Both the position numbers and the translations under genes were made by a program. Under the pieces are notes generated by a model. It had not been told where the DNA came from, ran no database searches, and worked only from the letters and a program-made list of their open reading frames with translations. DNA of 28,489 bases from CAYJIX01 sp964370375 (GTDB lineage Bacteria > Desulfobacterota > Desulfovibrionia > Desulfovibrionales > Desulfovibrionaceae): NCBI GenBank assembly GCA_964370375.1, contig CAYJIX010000026.1, positions 1-28,489 on the forward strand, written 5' to 3'. Below, in pieces: positions 24,561 through 28,489 of this stretch (its first letter is position 1; each line of letters begins with the position of its first letter).

Positions 24561-24985
24561 GTTTTGTCCTTGCCGTGGTGTGTTGTTTGTGGTGTCGCTC
24601 TACACCATTTTGTTGCGTCAAACCTACGCCTGTCTTGACTACGCGTCAAGGCAGATTAAAAGGCAGAGGCAAGCAACTTAGGCGGGCAAAGTCAATAAAC
24701 CAAGATAAGATGCAGCAAATACGCTTTTTTTATTGCTGCATGAAACGTTGGTGTTTTTAACGGTATGCTTGATTGCTAGCGTTACAATTTGCAACTATGA
24801 CAAAAACCAAAAAAGAAAGATGTAAAAAAAGCCAAATTTTAGCTTTACTTTATTACGATTACCGTATACGGTTTTCGTATACAAATTGGATGAAGGGCTT
24901 CTGCACGTGTGCATAGTAAAGCAAGCGCAACGTTAGCGCAAAAAACAGGGAAAATTTGTGCAGGATTCATAATAAAGGAGAGCAT
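24561..24985. other. Divergent intergenic region between permease 1 and the PadR-like gene
   Basis: This AT-rich stretch holds the two divergent promoters but no gene I can support. It contains a hairpin ATGCAGCAA/TTGCTGCAT (24710-24741, 14-base loop), a small CTTGAC/GTCAAG pair (24634-24650), the palindrome at 24864-24882 and a GCGC-AACGTTA-GCGC word near 24925-24942. Confidence 0.55.
24864..24882. promoter_or_regulatory. Candidate operator of the PadR-like regulator
   Basis: GTATACG-GTTTT-CGTATAC is a perfect 7-bp inverted repeat with a 5-base spacer, 104 bases before the regulator gene. The left arm also contains CCGTATACGG. PadR-family proteins often control their own operon from such dyads, so autoregulation is a fair inference. 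Confidence 0.5.
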
Positions 24986-25300
24986 ATGGAACAGGCCGAC
25001 AAAAAAGCCCTGCAAAGGGAGATTTTATTAGCTTTTTGGAAGATTCATATTTTGCATCACGCAACAGAGGGCCCCGTTGTGGGACAGTGGATGCTGAAAG
25101 AATTGCGGCATCACGGTTATGAGGTGAGCCCCGGAACGTTGTATCCTGTTTTACACCGTATGGAAAAGCTTGGCTGGTTGTACAGCGAGAGCGAAACCAC
25201 GCACCCGCGGGCGCGGCAATCGTTTTACGCCACAGAAAAGGGTAAAGCCATGTTGGCTTTGGTAAAAAAACAATTGCAAGAACTTAAAACAGAACTATAA
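24986..25300 (+). CDS. PadR-family transcriptional regulator
   Basis: This 104-aa winged-helix protein is a minimal PadR (subfamily-1 length). The recognition region is MLKELRHHGYEVSPGTLYPVLHRMEKLGWL, with the diagnostic SPGTLYPVLHRME. A wing (SESETTHPRARQSFYATEKGKAML) and a C-terminal dimerisation helix follow. AAGGAG lies 5 bases before ATG 24986, so I prefer this start over an in-frame ATG at 24956 without a comparable site. The TSUP gene starts 15 bases after its stop, so the two form an operon and the permease is the likely target. The inducer is unknown. Confidence 0.9.
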   Translation: MEQADKKALQREILLAFWKIHILHHATEGPVVGQWMLKELRHHGYEVSPGTLYPVLHRMEKLGWLYSESETTHPRARQSFYATEKGKAMLALVKKQLQELKTEL

Positions 25301-25315
25301 AAGGTAGAATGTACG

Positions 25316-26104
25316 ATGGAATATGTAACCGTATTTGTAGTAGCCGTGTTTGTTTCGGGCTTGACGCTGTATTCAGGATTTGGGTTAGGCACCTTGCTTT
25401 TGCCGGCGTATGCTTTCTTTTTTTCACCGGAAATTGCTGTTATTGCAACGGCAGTGGTGCATTTTGCCAACAACATCTTTAAACTTGTTGTGGTGGGCAA
25501 AAATGCGGACAAAGCCCTGGTTATACAATTTGGTATTCCGGCCATTGTCGCAGCTTTTATTGGTGCAGGATTGTTAGGGTATGTGGCACATTTTGAAGAG
25601 CTTTTTCGCTATACATTAGGGCCTTTTGAGGCTGTTGTCACGCCTTTAAAGATCATCATTGCAATTTTAATGTTTTGCTTTGCCATGTTGGAACTTTTGC
25701 CCTTTTTGCGAGCTTGGAAGGTTGATAAAAAATACCTTGTCATTGGTGGCTTTCTTTCGGGATTTTTTGGAGGCTTTTCAGGGCATCAAGGGGCGTTGCG
25801 ATCGGCTTTTTTAGCAAAGGTGGACATTTCTCCTCAAGCTTTTGTGGGCACCAATGCTTTTGTCGGTTTTTTGGTGGATTTGGCACGATTGCCGGTGTAT
25901 GGTACGGCCCTTTGGATGACAGGGTTGTTCCATGTTCAGGATGCTGACATCTGGCCTATAGTAACGGTTGGGATTTTTGGAGCTTTTTTGGGCGTGCTTA
26001 TGGGGAAACGGTTTTTGCATAAAGTGACCATGCACACGGTACAAACAATCACGGGAGCTTTTTTGCTTGGCATAGCAGTGGCTTTGGGGTTGGGAATACT
26101 ATAG
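25316..26104 (+). CDS. TauE/SafE (TSUP) family membrane permease 2
   Basis: This 262-aa protein has about 7-8 predicted membrane helices. Half-signatures are GFGLGTLLLP (21-30) and GFFGGFSGHQGALRSAFL (149-166), the second being characteristic of one TSUP branch. It is only distantly similar to permease 1 nearby, so it is not a recent duplicate. The PadR-like gene precedes it by 15 bases. Co-expression with that regulator suggests a substrate-inducible or stress-inducible transporter, perhaps for a sulfur oxyanion, which is inference from the family. Confidence 0.88.
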   Translation: MEYVTVFVVAVFVSGLTLYSGFGLGTLLLPAYAFFFSPEIAVIATAVVHFANNIFKLVVVGKNADKALVIQFGIPAIVAAFIGAGLLGYVAHFEELFRYTLGPFEAVVTPLKIIIAILMFCFAMLELLPFLRAWKVDKKYLVIGGFLSGFFGGFSGHQGALRSAFLAKVDISPQAFVGTNAFVGFLVDLARLPVYGTALWMTGLFHVQDADIWPIVTVGIFGAFLGVLMGKRFLHKVTMHTVQTITGAFLLGIAVALGLGIL

Positions 26105-26365
26105 CTGATAACTTGGGCGCGCTTTTTTATTCCTCTGTTTTTTTTGCCTTTTTTGACGATTGTAAGCCCTTATTTGTTGGCGGTGTTATTGTATCGTTTT
26201 GTATGCTTTAGCACCTCTTGACGGCACATGAAAAATAGGCAAGTGTCACAAAAAACAAGGCCAAAGCAAGACGTTGTCACGACTTTGTCATTTTTTTTGC
26301 AACGCATTGGTATGCTGAGTTTTTTTGTGTTCTACCCTGTATGGTTTTGTGGGAAGGAGATATTC

Positions 26366-27238
26366 ATGGCTTTTTCATTACCCCCTAGGCATAAAATAGC
26401 GCAGCACCCTTTGTGGAATCTTTTTTTGCTCACCTTAGGGGCGTTTGTGTATGCCTTGGGTGTTCAAGCGATCACGGTGTATCATGGCTTTGTTACGGGC
26501 GGAGCATACGGGACAGGCTTGCTTATCTGGTATGCCACAGATTTTCTGACGCCGTCCTTGTGGTTTGGTATCATCACCTTGCCGCTCTTTATCATTTCAT
26601 GGTTTTGGATCAGCAAGGCGTTTTTTTTCTACAGTTTGTTTGGAAGTGTGGCCATCACGTTTTTTACATCAATAATAACGTTTGAAATTCCCATTGAAAA
26701 CGATTTATATGCAGCTGTGGTTGGGGGCCTTTTGTGTGGTGCAGGCACGGGTATCCAATTGCGTTCTTTTGGGAGCGGTGGCGGGCTTGACCTTATTGGG
26801 GTTATCCTTAACCGCAAATGGAATATTGGTATAGGACGTTTTTCCATGTCATTTAACGGGGCCTTGTTTATAGCAGCCACGCTTATTTTACCATTAGATT
26901 TGATCATTGTTTCTTTTATTCAGATTTTTATCAGTGCCAATTCTATTGATTATGTGTTGCGGATGTTCAGCCAACGAAAAATGGTGTTCATCATATCGGA
27001 AAAAGGTGAAGAAATTGTGGATGCCATCATTGCCGAAGGGTATGCCGGCGCAACCTTGCTTAAAGGCAAGGGCGGTTATAGCGGAACACCGCGTGAAGTT
27101 GTTCTAACCGTGACCAACAACATCATGCTGCGTCAGTTGGAAAATGTTGTGTTTGAGGTGGACAGCAAGGCCTTTTTTGTCGTGGAAAATACCTTTTATG
27201 TTTCCGGAACACGTATTCCAAGAAAGTCCGTCATATGA
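26366..27238 (+). CDS. YitT-family membrane protein
   Basis: This 290-aa protein has about 5-6 helices (starting near LWNLFLLTLGAFVYALGVQAI) and a C-terminal soluble domain (about 205-285; KMVFIISEKGEEIVDAI to VSGTRI) of the DUF2179 type. The segment GLLCGAGTGIQLRSFGSGGGLDLIG is typical of the family. Function is not established for these proteins. I start at ATG 26366 because AAGGAG lies 6 bases upstream; the frame stays open to 26228 but those residues lack a good site and do not look like the family. Its stop overlaps the hypD start as ATGA, so the two are translationally coupled. Confidence 0.85.
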   Translation: MAFSLPPRHKIAQHPLWNLFLLTLGAFVYALGVQAITVYHGFVTGGAYGTGLLIWYATDFLTPSLWFGIITLPLFIISWFWISKAFFFYSLFGSVAITFFTSIITFEIPIENDLYAAVVGGLLCGAGTGIQLRSFGSGGGLDLIGVILNRKWNIGIGRFSMSFNGALFIAATLILPLDLIIVSFIQIFISANSIDYVLRMFSQRKMVFIISEKGEEIVDAIIAEGYAGATLLKGKGGYSGTPREVVLTVTNNIMLRQLENVVFEVDSKAFFVVENTFYVSGTRIPRKSVI

Positions 27239-28314
27239 GCAGCTTACGAGATTCTAAGTTGTGCTCACAGCTCCTTGAGCGTTTACAAAAAAGCCTTGAT
27301 GGGCGGCCCTTTTGCTTTATGGAAGTGTGCGGAACCCACACGGTGGCCATTTTTCGTGACGGTTTGCGCTCGCTCTTGCCGCCAAATGTCAGGCATATAA
27401 GCGGCCCCGGGTGCCCTGTTTGTGTGACTCACGAGCGTGAAATTGCCACCATACTGGAACTTGCGGCAAAGCCTCAAGTTATTGTGGCAACCTTTGGTGA
27501 TGTCATGCGTGTTCCCGGGCCAAACGGGCAAACCTTGCAACACGCTAAAGCAGCAGGGGCACAGGTGCGCGTTGTGTATTCTCCCTTGGATGTACTAGCA
27601 CTTGCTAAAGCCAATCCTGACCATATGGTTGTTTTTCTGGGTATTGGATTTGAAACAACAGCCCCTACGGTGGCAGCCATGGTGTTGGCTGCTGAAAAAG
27701 AGCAATTGCACAATGTGACCGTGTATGCCTGTCATAAGCTGGTGCCGCCAGCCCTTAAAGCCTTGCTCAATGATCCGCAAAATGCCGTGGACGGCTTTTT
27801 ATTGCCAGGGCACGTGTCCACAATCCTTGGGGTTGAGCCTTACACGTTCATTGCAGAAAAATATAATAAACCTGCGGTAATAGGGGGCTTTGAACCTGCG
27901 GACATTTTGAACGCCCTCTGCCTTATGGCAGAACAGCACCGCACTGGCAACATTTGTGTGGAAAACGCCTATCCGCGTGCTGTGCATGCTCAAGGCAATC
28001 CCAAAGCTAGGGAAGTGTTGTGGCAGGTTTTTCGCACGGTAGACGCCCATTGGCGCGGCCTTGGTTGCATTGGCGACAGCGGCCTTGCTTTTGCGCCTCG
28101 TTATGCTGCCTTTGACGCCTTAACGCGCCTTGACTGTGCAGAGTCAACCGCTTCAACCGTTACAGGCTGCCGCTGTGGCGCTGTATTGTGTGGTAAAATA
28201 ACGCCCGATCAATGTCAGCTGTTTGGCAAAGCCTGTACCCCACAGCAGCCCGTGGGCCCGTGTATGGTGTCCACAGAAGGGAGCTGTGCAGCTTATTATA
28301 TGTACGCGTTGTAA
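27235..28314 (+). CDS. hypD: Hydrogenase maturation factor HypD
   Basis: This 359-aa iron-sulfur protein works with HypC to assemble the Fe(CN)2CO group of [NiFe]-hydrogenases. Key residues: Cys32 in MEVCGTHT, Cys60 and Cys63 in GPGCPVC, GIGFETTAPT (136-145) and the C-terminal cysteine set (312, 314, 319, 327, 334, 343, 351) that carries the [4Fe-4S] cluster. Length fits the family. It overlaps the YitT-family stop by 4 bases. No hypC or hypE is next to it: a strong terminator follows, so the partner genes must be elsewhere. Its presence implies the cell makes a [NiFe]-hydrogenase. Confidence 0.96.
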   Translation: MSSLRDSKLCSQLLERLQKSLDGRPFCFMEVCGTHTVAIFRDGLRSLLPPNVRHISGPGCPVCVTHEREIATILELAAKPQVIVATFGDVMRVPGPNGQTLQHAKAAGAQVRVVYSPLDVLALAKANPDHMVVFLGIGFETTAPTVAAMVLAAEKEQLHNVTVYACHKLVPPALKALLNDPQNAVDGFLLPGHVSTILGVEPYTFIAEKYNKPAVIGGFEPADILNALCLMAEQHRTGNICVENAYPRAVHAQGNPKAREVLWQVFRTVDAHWRGLGCIGDSGLAFAPRYAAFDALTRLDCAESTASTVTGCRCGAVLCGKITPDQCQLFGKACTPQQPVGPCMVSTEGSCAAYYMYAL

Positions 28315-28335
28315 TAGGTGCTACAAAAAAGCATA

Positions 28336-28365
28336 AAAAAAAACAGGCCAAAGCCTGTTTTTTTT
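28336..28365. terminator. Strong terminator after hypD
   Basis: A run of A followed by CAGGC pairs with GCCTG and eight T residues, giving 13 bp around a CAAA loop. It works for the plus strand, 22-51 bases after the hypD stop, and could also act on the other strand. Confidence 0.85.
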
Positions 28366-28489
28366 GTGCTTTTTTACAACTATTGTTCGGATGCTTGTGC
28401 TTTTTATTTTGAATTATACAATCGTTACAAACCTTCATCTTGAGCAGACTATTTACAGTCCATTCAAAAATGGTAATAAATGAGGAAGA
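28366..28489. other. AT-rich right end of the window, nothing recognised
   Basis: This is non-coding as far as I can see. It may carry the promoter of a gene beyond the window, but no clear site or start codon is supported. Confidence 0.4.

Noticed and set aside
26228..26365. Longer start for the YitT-family protein
   Set aside because: The extra 46 residues lack a good ribosome binding site, while AAGGAG sits correctly before ATG 26366.

Overview
The window looks like a chromosomal segment of an anaerobic, hydrogenase-bearing Gram-negative bacterium. My best guess is a gut- or host-associated member of the Desulfovibrionaceae. The supporting clues are an outer-membrane autotransporter, a DcuC-type C4-dicarboxylate carrier, two TauE/SafE-family (TSUP) permeases, acetate kinase and the hydrogenase maturation factor HypD. 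This placement is inference; there is no rRNA or other marker gene here to settle it.

Layout. (1) 1-497: a short non-coding flank with a repeat and a minus-strand terminator. (2) 498-12341, minus strand: one giant autotransporter (about 3947 aa). It has a long signal peptide, a block of Chlamydia-Pmp-like GGA(V/I/L)...(F/Y)xxN repeats, an array of five or six very large modules, and a C-terminal beta-barrel ending in Phe. Related intergenic repeats lie on both sides of it, and a GGCARRAA tandem array lies upstream of its start. (3) 13068-15056: a soluble hybrid sensor kinase with two PAS domains and a receiver. (4) 15249-21931, plus strand: a probable catabolic cluster of M20 metallo-hydrolase, DcuC carrier, two tandem amidohydrolases (about 87% identical) and a DJ-1/PfpI-family protein. 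Its parts are separated by structured repeats and a terminator-like hairpin. (5) 22410-24560, minus strand: acetate kinase (no pta beside it) and a TSUP permease. (6) 24986-26104, plus strand: a PadR-type regulator and a second TSUP permease, with a palindromic candidate operator upstream. (7) 26366-28314: a YitT-family membrane protein overlapping hypD by 4 nt, closed by a strong terminator.

How the genes may work together. The amidohydrolases carry a full set of metal ligands of the hydantoinase/dihydroorotase type. With an M20 hydrolase and a C4-dicarboxylate carrier nearby, a reasonable hypothesis is anaerobic breakdown of a cyclic amide or ureide to an amino acid or dicarboxylate, with exchange through DcuC. 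The substrate cannot be read from sequence.

The least explained signal is a family of roughly 120-130 bp inverted-repeat elements (four copies, plus a possible fifth, larger relative) that begin at or within a few bases of stop codons. Their outer stems differ between loci yet stay self-complementary.
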